NCBI GenBank assembly: GCA_038400315.1
Contig: CP151667.1
Span: 4,289,174 to 4,353,173 of the forward strand
Length of the DNA stretch: 64,000 nucleotides
Direction of reading: 5' to 3'
DNA from: Isosphaeraceae bacterium EP7
GTDB lineage: Bacteria > Planctomycetota > Planctomycetia > Isosphaerales > Isosphaeraceae
Part shown: piece by piece, positions 45,306-53,792 of the stretch
Layout of the letters: the number at the start of each line of letters is the position of its first letter
How positions within the stretch are numbered: the stretch's first letter is position 1
Notes under the pieces: generated by a model
Databases searched by the model: none
What the model was told of the DNA's origin: nothing
Seen by the model: only the letters and a program-made list of their open reading frames with translations
Made by a program: the position numbers and the translations under genes

Positions 45306-45518
45306 TCAGGGGGTGGTCGTCGGGGTCTTCTTCTCGGCGACGACGTTCTCGTTGATGTCTTCCTCGATGCCGGAGACCCCCTTCTTGAACTCGGTGACGC
45401 TCTTGCCCAGCGATCGCATGACGCTGGGCAGGCGGTTGCCGAAGATCAGGAGGGAGACGAAGGCGACGATCATCAGCTCGGGGGTGCCCAGGTTGGGCAG
45501 GAATGCGAGTAGGGTCAT
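45306..45518 (-). CDS. TatA-family twin-arginine translocase subunit
   Basis: The 70-residue protein has the TatA plan: membrane helix LGTPELMIVAFVSLLIFGNR, then an amphipathic helix VMRSLGKSVTEFKKGVSGIE and a short Thr-rich tail. It shares the FKKG(V/L)SGIE(E) text with the neighbour at 44919-45233, so the two are recent duplicates. TatA oligomers form the translocation site. Second of three consecutive small genes on the minus strand. Confidence 0.9.
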   Translation of the reverse strand: MTLLAFLPNLGTPELMIVAFVSLLIFGNRLPSVMRSLGKSVTEFKKGVSGIEEDINENVVAEKKTPTTTP

Positions 45519-45567
45519 GGTCGATGTCCTCGGTCGAGACGTCGTTCGTCCGGCAACGCGGTCGGTT

Positions 45568-45837
45568 TCAGGAAGTCCGGGGGGGTAGGGTTGCGACCCA
45601 GACCCGGGTGATGACGAGGGCCGCGACGGCGGTGGCCGCCAGGACGGTCAGGAAGAGGAAGACTCGGTTGGACAGCCAGTGGGCCTTGTCGCCGCGGCCT
45701 CGAGCGTTCGGGCCGCGTCCCTGGGGAGGTCGCATGCCAGGCCGCAAGATCGCCCTCAGGGCGCCTGAGCGACCATAGAGGGTGATGAGCACCACGGCGA
45801 TCAGGGTCAGCTCCCGCAATCCGGGAATGAAGCCCAT
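45568..45837 (-). CDS. Divergent TatA-like small membrane protein
   Basis: The protein has 89 residues from the ATG at 45837 (45906 possible). The N-terminus MGFIPGLRELTLIAVVLITL resembles a TatA helix but ends in YGRSGALRAILRPG instead of the FGxxLPxxxRxxG hinge. A second membrane helix (LFLTVLAATAVAALVITRVW) follows, which TatA lacks. It is first of the three Tat-like genes on the minus strand. It could be a diverged Tat component or an unrelated two-span protein. Confidence 0.5.
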   Translation of the reverse strand: MGFIPGLRELTLIAVVLITLYGRSGALRAILRPGMRPPQGRGPNARGRGDKAHWLSNRVFLFLTVLAATAVAALVITRVWVATLPPRTS

Positions 45838-46206
45838 CGCGAAATCCGTCGGGAAAAAGGACGAGGCGGTGTGGCGGGTGCCAACCGGAGGAGGGGGGGC
45901 CGACATCTCGGCGCCGACCGGGGAGTGCGTCTCGTCAGGGACGACGCATCATCGAACGGACCCCTTCATGCTACCGCCCGCCCCGCCCCAGTCAACCGGC
46001 TCCTCCGGCAACGACACGGGAATTGACGAAGAACCATGCTCCATGGCCCGGTGAGGGGGCCGCCTCAGGGGCCTCTCTACCTCGAAGTCGGCGGGTGATC
46101 CCACAAATGCGACGGAGTTCTGGTATTGACCATTGGGGCTTGCTAGGATCCGAGCGATCCAACTTCTATCGCCGTCTCGACCGCGATTGGCCGGGACCGG
46201 TGATCG
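45838..46206. other. Intergenic region, 369 bp, divergent genes
   Basis: Lies between the Tat-like gene (minus) and the secreted protein gene (plus). No coding region or clear promoter pair was recognised. Confidence 0.5.
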
Positions 46207-46233
46207 ATGCTCGTTCGCGGGAAATCCGTGTCG

Positions 46234-46677
46234 ATGAGCTGCGACTTACGTCCAAACTCTGGACACACTCGAGGCCAGGTGCTGCTCGCACTGGCGGCCT
46301 TGCTGATTGCGCTGTCGTCACCTCGCGGCGCGCAGGCGGCTGGCTGCGCCGGTCACTCGGGCTTTCCGCTGGATCAGATGCTCGGCGAACTCGCCTCACT
46401 GTCCGGGAATTTGAACGCGAACCTCCCCCCGCTCGACAATCCGGTCGAGCCGCCCCGAGGCCCGTGCCGGGGTTCGTCTTGCTCGGGGAGATCGTCGGAT
46501 CCGGCCCTACCAAGCAGCATCGACCCGGCCCGGACCCGGATCGACCGCTGGCCGGCGCTGCTGTTTGCTCCTCCTGTCTTCGCTCCACGTTCGGTGGGCC
46601 TTGACCCGAGCGAGCCGGACGTCAGGCCGATTGACCGCAACGAACCGGTCGACCGACCTCCGCGACGGGGCTCCTGA
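46234..46677 (+). CDS. Hypothetical secreted protein
   Basis: The protein has 147 residues from the ATG at 46234 (46207 possible). A Sec-type signal peptide is visible (GQVLLALAALLIALSSPRGA ending near AQAAG). The mature part is Pro/Ser/Asp-rich and contains four Cys but no recognised domain. The codon pattern is not strong, so gene status is uncertain. It precedes a 390-base gap and the DUF1559 gene. Confidence 0.4.
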   Translation: MSCDLRPNSGHTRGQVLLALAALLIALSSPRGAQAAGCAGHSGFPLDQMLGELASLSGNLNANLPPLDNPVEPPRGPCRGSSCSGRSSDPALPSSIDPARTRIDRWPALLFAPPVFAPRSVGLDPSEPDVRPIDRNEPVDRPPRRGS

Positions 46678-47067
46678 CCCGACCGCGCACGTCCCCTGGT
46701 CAATCGCCGGCCTCACCGGCGTGCCGTGGCGTCGCGCGTTGACATCGCGCTGAATCCGTGGAAATGGCCCGAGCAGGGGGCTTCGTCGGACCGTCTGAGC
46801 CGTCGTGCGCCGCATCGTGTCGCATCAAGGCCGGGGGGGGATCCGCGGGAGCCTCTGGGTCGTCTCCTCGGGATTGCATGAGCGAGTGCCCGGCCGCGTT
46901 GGACGGTCCCGGGTGCCCGCGTCATCAGACCGTGCGCACGCCCGTTTTCCGCGTTTTCTCGACAAGAGAAGGCGTTAAAGATCGGGATCGGTCATCGATT
47001 CGGATGGGTCGCGATATTTCGAATTCTTACTCGCTCGCTCGAATCAATCCTTGGAAAGGGGTCGATC
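46678..47067. other. Intergenic region, 390 bp
   Basis: No convincing gene. A small inverted repeat TTCTC/GAGAA (46956-46970) and an A+T-richer stretch (46975-47060) lie upstream of the DUF1559 gene, which has a GGAAAGGGG ribosome binding site. Confidence 0.5.
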
Positions 47068-48051
47068 ATGATCGGAGCCCGAATGCCTCGTCGCGCGTTC
47101 ACACTCATCGAGCTACTGGTGGTCATCTCAATCATCGCGGTGCTTATCGCATTGTTGCTGCCGGCGGTGCAGAGTGCCCGCGAGGCGGGCCGGCGGATTC
47201 AGTGCGTCAACAACCTCAAGCAGATCGGCCTGGCGCTGCACAATTACCACGACACGGTCGGGGCGTTCCCGACGAACCGCTCGACGTACAACACGGCCTT
47301 TTCGTATTCCGCGCTCGCCCAGATGCTGTCGTTCATGGAGCAGTCGCAGCTTTTCGCGGCCTTGAACTTCAACGTCAGGCGCGACGACGCGTCGAACCTG
47401 ACCGCGCAGGGGACCGTGATCAAGGCGTTTCTCTGCCCGTCCGACTCATGGTCGGCCTACCCCGTCAAGACTGCAGGCACGAATTATCGTGCCAACGAAG
47501 GTCGGAACATCCTGCACCTCTACGGGGCGGCCGACCCGACCGGCAGCAACGCCAATCAGCCCCCGCCCGACGGACCGTTCTTCGCCAATACGTCGTTCAG
47601 GCTGGCCGACATCGGCGACGGGACGAGCAACACGCTGGCCTTCGGCGAGATGACGATCGGCGACATGAGCAACGCGATCGCCACCACGAACCGCGACATC
47701 TTCTCGCCGGGGACGAGCCCCGCGAATCTGGACGAGGCCATCGCCGATTGTCGGGCGATCGACCCCAAGATCCTCACATTCCAGTACTGGTCGACGTCCG
47801 GGGCGCCCTGGCATTTCGGGTCGGGGGCGTATTCGGTCCTGAAGACGGTCGCGACGCCCAACACTCGTTCGTGCGCCTACCCGGCCAACAATCGGATGCT
47901 TGAGACCGCCATCAGCTTCCACCCAGGCGGGATCAACGGTTCGTTCTGCGACGGATCGGTGAAGTTCATCAAGGACACAATCTCGGTCCAGGTCTGGCGT
48001 TCGCTGGGCTCGCGCAATCTGGGCGAGATCATCAGCTCGGATAGCTACTGA
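47068..48051 (+). CDS. DUF1559 prepilin-type secreted protein
   Basis: The 327-residue protein has the type IV prepilin signal of planctomycete DUF1559 proteins (RAFTLIELLVVISIIAVLIA, cut before Phe), then CVNNLKQIGLALHNYHD. A C-terminal segment SFHPGGINGSFCDGSVKFIK is typical of the H-X9-DG family. Such proteins occur in tens to hundreds per planctomycete genome and are thought to form surface pseudopili; substrate or partner is unknown. The AhpD-like gene follows 79 bases later on the same strand and may be co-transcribed. Confidence 0.93.
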   Translation: MIGARMPRRAFTLIELLVVISIIAVLIALLLPAVQSAREAGRRIQCVNNLKQIGLALHNYHDTVGAFPTNRSTYNTAFSYSALAQMLSFMEQSQLFAALNFNVRRDDASNLTAQGTVIKAFLCPSDSWSAYPVKTAGTNYRANEGRNILHLYGAADPTGSNANQPPPDGPFFANTSFRLADIGDGTSNTLAFGEMTIGDMSNAIATTNRDIFSPGTSPANLDEAIADCRAIDPKILTFQYWSTSGAPWHFGSGAYSVLKTVATPNTRSCAYPANNRMLETAISFHPGGINGSFCDGSVKFIKDTISVQVWRSLGSRNLGEIISSDSY

Positions 48052-48130
48052 GCCGGGCCGTATGCGCGGCACTCGGTCGATTCTTCGCGGCGAGACGAGA
48101 TTCCGACACCTAATTTCGAGGGAACCTGCG

Positions 48131-49567
48131 ATGCGATCCTCTTTGACCGTTTTCTGCCTGGCTGCGATGGCCGCCCCTGCGTTCGCAGACGGCCCCCCGC
48201 CGGTGCCCCTGACGCGGGCTGAGATGAAGCGGATGATGGAAGAATCGAAATTGGATCGGCCGCGACTCTCCGCGACGCCTTCCGCGAACGCCGACATCAG
48301 CGTCTCGCTCAGGGGCACGGCGGCCGTCCAGATGCTTCTGCCCAAGGAGCTGCGCGACGGGTTCAGCTTCTTCATGACCGACGGCCGGTTGATGGAGATG
48401 AGCAAGTTCGCGCTGAGAAACCCCGCGATCACCGAGAGTCCGACGGCCCCCTCGGCGCGTGGCCCCAAGGTCGAGCGCGACCCGAACATGACGATGGAGT
48501 GGGCCTATCGGACGATGATTTTCTGGGTCGTGTCGCGCAGCAATAATTGCATTTATTGCATGGGACACCAGGAGAGCTCGCTGCCCGCGGTGGGCGTGAC
48601 CGAGGATCGGATTGCGGCGCTCGACGGCGACTGGTCGGAGTTCACCCTCGCCGAGCGTGCGGCATTTGCGCTGGCCAGGAAGATGACTGTGGCGCCTCAC
48701 ACGATCGTCGACGCGGACATCGAGGCGGTGCGGCGTCATTACGCCGACCTTCAAGTGTTGGAGATGACTGGGTTGGTGGCCGGGTTCAACGCGATGAACC
48801 GATGGACCGGCCCGCTGCGGCTGACTCAGGAGGGATTTCGCGAGTTCCTGACACCGACATCGTCGAAGTACGCCTCGATCGTGACGAAGGTCGGGCCGGT
48901 GCCCGGCGGTGTTGTCGGCGCGCGATGTGCCCCGGCGGCGATGGACCGGCCGGCCCTGGAGCCGCGGTCCGAGGTCGAGGCGAAATGGGACGAGTGCCGG
49001 GCGCGTAAGGCCCGATTCCCGCTCGTCGACCCTTCGGCAGTGCGCGCGATCCTGGCCGAGGGCACGTTACCGGCGGATCGCCCGGTGCCGAACTGGGTCC
49101 GCCTCTTGCTGAATTTCCCCAAGGCCGGGCCGGCGAAGGTGTCGACGCTGAGTCTCTCGAGGACGAAGGGGGCGGTGCCCGCCAAGCTGAAGGCTCAGCT
49201 CGCCTGGGTTTCCGCGAGGGCCGATCGATCCTGGTATGCCCTGGCCGAGGCTCGGGATCGCCTGCGTGCGCTTGGTGCGTCCGACGACGCAATCTTCGGC
49301 ATCGACACGGCCAGCGAAGGGGAATTCACCCCCGCCGAGCGTGCGGCGTTCGCCTTCGCCCGCAAACTGACGATTGACCCCGCGCGGATTGACGATGCCG
49401 ATTTCGACGCGATGAAGGCGCACTACAGCGACGCCTTGATCGCGGAGATCCTGTTCCACACCAATCACTCGATCTTCTTCAACTTGCTGACCGAGACGGC
49501 CGGCCTGCCGCTCGACGATGCCCCGGACAAGGCGGTCTCGAGTCCCGCGTCGGGAGGCCAAGGCTGA
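48131..49567 (+). CDS. Secreted two-domain AhpD/carboxymuconolactone-decarboxylase-like protein
   Basis: The 478-residue protein has a signal peptide (LTVFCLAAMAAPAFADG) and two copies of an AhpD-like domain. The first, around 110-235, has SNNCIYCMGHQESSLPA (a CxxC typical of AhpD disulphide chemistry) and FTLAERAAFALARKMTVAP. The second, around 330-460, has the matching FTPAERAAFAFARKLTIDPA but reads RADRSWYALAEARDRLR where the CxxC would be, so it has lost those cysteines. It is located after a DUF1559 gene and convergent with the P19 gene. A redox role in the periplasm is possible. Confidence 0.75.
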   Translation: MRSSLTVFCLAAMAAPAFADGPPPVPLTRAEMKRMMEESKLDRPRLSATPSANADISVSLRGTAAVQMLLPKELRDGFSFFMTDGRLMEMSKFALRNPAITESPTAPSARGPKVERDPNMTMEWAYRTMIFWVVSRSNNCIYCMGHQESSLPAVGVTEDRIAALDGDWSEFTLAERAAFALARKMTVAPHTIVDADIEAVRRHYADLQVLEMTGLVAGFNAMNRWTGPLRLTQEGFREFLTPTSSKYASIVTKVGPVPGGVVGARCAPAAMDRPALEPRSEVEAKWDECRARKARFPLVDPSAVRAILAEGTLPADRPVPNWVRLLLNFPKAGPAKVSTLSLSRTKGAVPAKLKAQLAWVSARADRSWYALAEARDRLRALGASDDAIFGIDTASEGEFTPAERAAFAFARKLTIDPARIDDADFDAMKAHYSDALIAEILFHTNHSIFFNLLTETAGLPLDDAPDKAVSSPASGGQG

Positions 49568-49638
49568 CGCGGCGTTCCGGGCCTGTCTCCCTCCCGGTCG
49601 TGCTGCGGCCGAGGAGGGTGACGGGACGCTCGGCGTCC

Positions 49639-50298
49639 TCAGGCGGAGGGTTTCGCCGGAGTCGCTGCCGCGGTGGCGGGCTCGGGCTCAACGTCCCAGT
49701 CGTAGACGGCGTCAAACGGCTCCCACCACTTGGCGACACCGGAGGCGGGGTCGCTGTGGCGGCCGAGGCCACCGGCGGAAGGGGGCTCGATGTGGTAGGT
49801 GAGCTTGTAGGATCCGGGGGGGGGAAGCTCCATGCTGGCCCCGTAATGCAGGCCATCGATGGCGACCATGGGAATCATCTCTCCCTGACTGATGACGGCC
49901 TTCTTGGCGTCGGCCAGGGTGTACCTGACCTTCAGGTAGGGGACGAACTCGTTGAGGGCGAAGCCGTTGGGGTTGTTGGCAAGGGCGCGGACGTCGGCCT
50001 CGACGTGGATCAGGCCGGGAGCCGAGGAGGCCATGCCGTCCATCATGATCGAGCGGAGCCAGACGGCGGCGAAGCGGATGTGGTTCTTCTCGACATCCTC
50101 GCCGATGGGGTATTCCTGCAACTTCGGCCGCGAGGCGTCGCCGGTGGCATCGGGGCCGGCGACGAGTGCGGAGGGGGCGTTCTCTCTGGTGGGGCCTTCG
50201 GCGGCGGGGCGCGTCGTCTCGACGTTCAGGTAGAGCAGCCCGGCCACGCCGAAGACGATCAGGGATGCCAGCAGCGGGCCGACCCAGCGTTGTGACAC
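49639..50298 (-). CDS. P19/Tpd-like periplasmic iron transport protein
   Basis: The 219-residue protein has an N-terminal membrane anchor (LLASLIVFGVAGLLYL) and the P19 (Fe2+ transport protein, Tp34-like) domain. YPIGEDVEKNHIRFAAVWL and DGLHYGASMELPPPGSYKLT carry the conserved metal-site residues. In Campylobacter the P19 protein works with an Ftr1 permease; here the FTR1-like gene lies just upstream (gap 56 bases) on the same strand. Start is GTG 50298, supported by AAAGGA eight bases upstream; in-frame text further upstream is a shadow of the permease gene. Confidence 0.85.
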   Translation of the reverse strand: MSQRWVGPLLASLIVFGVAGLLYLNVETTRPAAEGPTRENAPSALVAGPDATGDASRPKLQEYPIGEDVEKNHIRFAAVWLRSIMMDGMASSAPGLIHVEADVRALANNPNGFALNEFVPYLKVRYTLADAKKAVISQGEMIPMVAIDGLHYGASMELPPPGSYKLTYHIEPPSAGGLGRHSDPASGVAKWWEPFDAVYDWDVEPEPATAAATPAKPSA

Positions 50299-50354
50299 GG
50301 CGATGTTCCTTTGGATGCGGTGAAAGGCGAGCGTTCGAAGCCGACGCCGTGGTG

Positions 50355-52652
50355 TCAGGACTTGACTCCGACGGTCTCGGTCTCGGGTGTCCTGACCCCT
50401 CGGGACTCGGCGGTCGCGGTTTCGGGAGTTTTGGTCGCTGAGGGCTTGGAGGCCTTGGTCTCGGGCGTCTTGACCGCTCGGGACTTGGCGGTCGCCGCGG
50501 ACGGGTCGAGTCGCATGAGGACGTAGGCGGAGAGGGCTCCGGCGATGAGGAGCCCCTGGATCGCCAGGCACTGGACGTTAGGGTAGATGCCCAGCCAGCC
50601 AATGCCGCGCCCGGCCCATTCGACGGCCGTCTGCTTGATCCAGCCGGACTGCTGCAACTCGGCGACACCGTGGCCGGCGAAGACCACCGACATGGCGAAG
50701 AGGACCACGCCCGTCACCTGGAAGAACCGACGCAACGGCAGGCGTACGGCGGTTTTACGAATTGCGCGGTCGATGAAGATGAGGGCGAACAGGCCGGCTG
50801 CCAGGCCTGCGGCGAGCCCGAGCAGGCCGGGGCGGGCTCCCCCCTGGTTGGCGATCATCGCCTGGAAGATGAGGGCAGTCTCGGCCCCCTCGCGGAAGAC
50901 GGCCAGGAAGGCGGTCAGCCCCAAGGCGCCCAGGCCCCCGACGGAGGTCGACTTGCTGGCCTGGGCCTTGATGAAGTCGGTCCAGCGCTTGGCCTGGGTC
51001 TGCGCGATCAGCCAGTAGCTGACGTAAAAGAGGACCATCGAGGCGGAGAGCAGGACGAGCCCTTCCATCACCTCGCGGGTGCGGCCCTGGGCCGACGCGA
51101 TGAGCATGTTCAGTGCGACGGCCGTGATGAGGCTGGCGACGACGGCCAGTCCAACGCCGACCCAGATGGCCCGGAGGCCATCGGGACGACCGGCCTTGGT
51201 GGCCAGCGCGGTCAGCATGGTGAGCAGGAGGATGACCTCGACCCCCTCTCGGAGGATCGTGATGAGCGAGGCGAAGAAGGCGGGGGCGAAGCTGCCGACC
51301 TGCTCGCCCTCGGCCCTGAGCAGGGCGGCGTCGATCTCGGCCTTCAGAGAGCCGAGCTTGGCGGCAAGCGGCTCGCCCTTGAGGCCCGAGCCGAGGTCGC
51401 CTCGTAGCCGGCCGAACTCGAGTTCCAGGGGCCGGACGGAGGCGGGATCGCGGATGATGAGAAACCGCTCGATCGGCTCGAACGCGTCGAAATACGCCCC
51501 CGTAAGCGCCGACGATGCGTCATCGGCCTCGTCGGCGTCGGCAAGCTCCCGGACGTTGTCCAGGGAACGCGACAGGGCCATCCGCAAGGTCTGACGGTCA
51601 ACCGAGCTGACGGGTCCATCGGCGGCGAGTGCCCGGCCGGCTCCCAGCTTCGAGCCGTCGGTGATCCCCATCCGGTTGAGGTCGTCGGACGCCTTGACCA
51701 GGTTGATGAGGAGGTCGCGGGTCAGGGTCGTCCACCTGGCGGCGTCGATCTTCCCCTCGGAGAGCTGACGGCTGGCCTTGAAGAGGTCGCGGAACTGAGA
51801 CTCGAGCTCACCGGCTCGGTCGACGCCGAGGTTCGCCCGGACGGCGACCTCCATGTCGGACAGCTCGAACTCGACGAAGTAGGAATCCTCGGCGAGCCTG
51901 CGTGCTTTCTTCGCTCCACCCGGCTTGGCTCCTTCGGCGCGACTGCTGCCCAGGAGCAGGCCGATCCGGTCGATGACCTCGGGCCAGATGCGGGGGGGGA
52001 TCTTCAGGGCTTTCCCGCCGGAGGAGACGTTGGCGGGCGCGGTGAGGGTGAGCGTGCCGAGGTCGAGACCGTCGTCGGCCACCACGACCTCGCGTTCGAG
52101 CGGGTCGCCCATCTCGTGCCAGACCTTGGCGAGGTAGCGGCCCGGTGCCACGTCACGAATCTTAAACGTGCCGCCGGCCCGGCAGACGGCGACGTTGGGA
52201 CTGTCTGCCACGAGGATGAACGCCCGCATGTGGCTGTGGACGTCGCAGCCCATTTTCAGGAGACCCGGGGCGGCCGGGGTATAGTCTTCGATTCCGCCGG
52301 GCCCCATCGACTTGTTGAAGGAGAGGCCGGGCGTGAGAAGATGAAGGTTGTGGGTCTCGCTGTCCTGGTTGGTGAACCGGATCGTCTGACCGACCGAGAT
52401 CGCCTGGATGCGAGGGACGAACTGGAGGCCGCTCTGGTTCACCAGCTTGACGTCGCCGGCCTGGCCTTTGGGTTCGTCTCGTTTCGGCGCGTCCTTGGAT
52501 TCGAGGACGACCACCGCGGGGCTGACCGCGGGCGAGCAGACGTCGGGCATGGAGACCCGGCCACGAACCTCTCCGGCCGCCGCGGTCATCCCGCAGGCGA
52601 GCGCCAGGGCGAGTGCGAGCGGGAACGACGAGGTGGGAAAGGTCGGACGCAT
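50355..52652 (-). CDS. FTR1-family iron permease with N-terminal cupredoxin-like domain
   Basis: From the ATG at 52652 the protein has 765 residues: signal peptide (FPLALALALACGMTAAAG); a plastocyanin-like domain (about 30-150) with ligand candidates in SETHNLHLLTPG and LLKMGCDVHSHMRAF; a carboxypeptidase-regulatory-like stretch; and a helical periplasmic region. The seven-span FTR1 permease follows, with both REGxE iron motifs: TILREGVEVILLL (about 467) and AVFREGAETALIF (about 581). The C-terminus is a repetitive TPETK-type tail. FTR1 permeases import iron after oxidation; fusion to a copper-type domain may supply that step. P19 lies downstream. Confidence 0.87.
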   Translation of the reverse strand: MRPTFPTSSFPLALALALACGMTAAAGEVRGRVSMPDVCSPAVSPAVVVLESKDAPKRDEPKGQAGDVKLVNQSGLQFVPRIQAISVGQTIRFTNQDSETHNLHLLTPGLSFNKSMGPGGIEDYTPAAPGLLKMGCDVHSHMRAFILVADSPNVAVCRAGGTFKIRDVAPGRYLAKVWHEMGDPLEREVVVADDGLDLGTLTLTAPANVSSGGKALKIPPRIWPEVIDRIGLLLGSSRAEGAKPGGAKKARRLAEDSYFVEFELSDMEVAVRANLGVDRAGELESQFRDLFKASRQLSEGKIDAARWTTLTRDLLINLVKASDDLNRMGITDGSKLGAGRALAADGPVSSVDRQTLRMALSRSLDNVRELADADEADDASSALTGAYFDAFEPIERFLIIRDPASVRPLELEFGRLRGDLGSGLKGEPLAAKLGSLKAEIDAALLRAEGEQVGSFAPAFFASLITILREGVEVILLLTMLTALATKAGRPDGLRAIWVGVGLAVVASLITAVALNMLIASAQGRTREVMEGLVLLSASMVLFYVSYWLIAQTQAKRWTDFIKAQASKSTSVGGLGALGLTAFLAVFREGAETALIFQAMIANQGGARPGLLGLAAGLAAGLFALIFIDRAIRKTAVRLPLRRFFQVTGVVLFAMSVVFAGHGVAELQQSGWIKQTAVEWAGRGIGWLGIYPNVQCLAIQGLLIAGALSAYVLMRLDPSAATAKSRAVKTPETKASKPSATKTPETATAESRGVRTPETETVGVKS

Positions 52653-52709
52653 GGGGGTCGCTCGTGGACTGGGTCGCCCCGGGACCAGCCAGGTCCGGGG
52701 CGACAGAGG

Positions 52710-52728
52710 GTTGAGATCGAGTCTCAAC
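52710..52728. promoter_or_regulatory. 19-bp perfect-arm palindrome at the FTR1 promoter
   Basis: GTTGAGATCGAGTCTCAAC has 7-base arms and a 5-base spacer, 58 bases upstream of the FTR1 ATG and next to the predicted transcription start. Length and symmetry match Fur/DtxR-type metal-regulator boxes, although the bases do not match the classical Fur consensus. Confidence 0.6.
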
Positions 52729-52736
52729 TTCCGGTG

Positions 52737-52765
52737 ATTATAGTCTCCGTCAAGGGGGGGGTCAA
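52737..52765 (-). promoter_or_regulatory. Strong promoter of the FTR1-P19 operon
   Basis: On the minus strand TTGACC (52765-52760) and TATAAT (52742-52737) are 17 bases apart, with start of transcription expected near 52730, inside or next to the 19-bp palindrome. The divergent methyltransferase gene starts at 52802. Confidence 0.65.
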
Positions 52766-52801
52766 AGGGTGGGTGCTGAGGCAATGCGGATGGAGGACGA
52801 A

Positions 52802-53509
52802 ATGGCGAACGCCGGAGCGACGGCCTACGAGGGGCCGATCACGTCGACCCCGTTCACGATCGGCGGCACGAAAATCCAACTGGCGAGGCCGGCCGACCCC
52901 GACCTGATGCTGGAAGCAGCCGACGTGCAGGCCTGGAACGCCCGCGACGACTACATGCCCTACTGGGCCTACCTCTGGCCAGGCTCCTACATGCTGGCCG
53001 ATTGCCTGGGCCGGACGGCCGAGATCGGCCCGGGTGTCACCTGCCTGGAGATTGGCTGCGGCCTGGGCCTGGCGGGCCTGAAGGCCCTGGCGATGGGAGC
53101 CTCCGTCCACTTCACCGACTACGACTCGACCGCGCTCGCCTACGTGGCCCGCAGCATCGAAGAGTCCGGCCTGGACGCGACCCGGGCGACCTTCGAGCGC
53201 CTCGACTGGCGCGACCTGCCCGCCGATCGCCGCTACCAGGTGATTCTGGGGGCCGACGTCCTGTACGAGCGCCGGCTCGTCCCCCTGGTGGCCAACCTCC
53301 TGGCCCGGATGCTGGAACCAGGCGGCCTGGCGCTGCTGGCAGGCCCCTATCGGGTGGCAACCAAGGATCTACCCGAAGCCCTGAAAGCGGAGGGCCTGGT
53401 GTGCGAGGTCGCGGACATCGAGATCGAGTCGCCCGAGCTTGGACCGCTGCGGGGGGAGTTGCACACGGTGCGACGGCGGACCGTGGCGATGCCATCGGAA
53501 CCGATTTAA
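52802..53509 (+). CDS. Class I SAM-dependent methyltransferase (protein-lysine/nicotinamide MTase-like)
   Basis: The 235-residue protein has an N-terminal DDYMPYWAYLWPGSYMLADC segment typical of the METTL/nicotinamide-N-methyltransferase-like group. The SAM-binding motif I follows (CLEIGCGLGLAGLKALAMGA), then FTDYDSTAL (motif II acidic) and VILGADVLYERRLVPLV (motif post-II). The ATG at 52802 has GGAGG five bases before it. Substrate unknown. Divergent from the FTR1 gene and alone. Confidence 0.85.
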   Translation: MANAGATAYEGPITSTPFTIGGTKIQLARPADPDLMLEAADVQAWNARDDYMPYWAYLWPGSYMLADCLGRTAEIGPGVTCLEIGCGLGLAGLKALAMGASVHFTDYDSTALAYVARSIEESGLDATRATFERLDWRDLPADRRYQVILGADVLYERRLVPLVANLLARMLEPGGLALLAGPYRVATKDLPEALKAEGLVCEVADIEIESPELGPLRGELHTVRRRTVAMPSEPI

Positions 53510-53792
53510 CCCTGGCGGTGATGGCGGTCAATTCCAGGTCGGTCCACGTCGGTTGTCGGGCCTCGAATTCATCTTCCGTCCGAAAGGCTTGGCGATGAGA
53601 CCCGATGCCGGTTGATCCCGGAGCGAGTGTTCGTTTCACGGCTAACCTTCCCTCCTGGCAGCGGATAAGCTGGAACGACCGCTGAGATTGGGCAAAGTTT
53701 CGAGAACTGCTACGCACTCGGGCAGCTTGGCGAGCTTTCGCGGCGCGGAATCGACGCGCCGTCGCAGAACCGGGCTTTGTCAGGAAATACCG

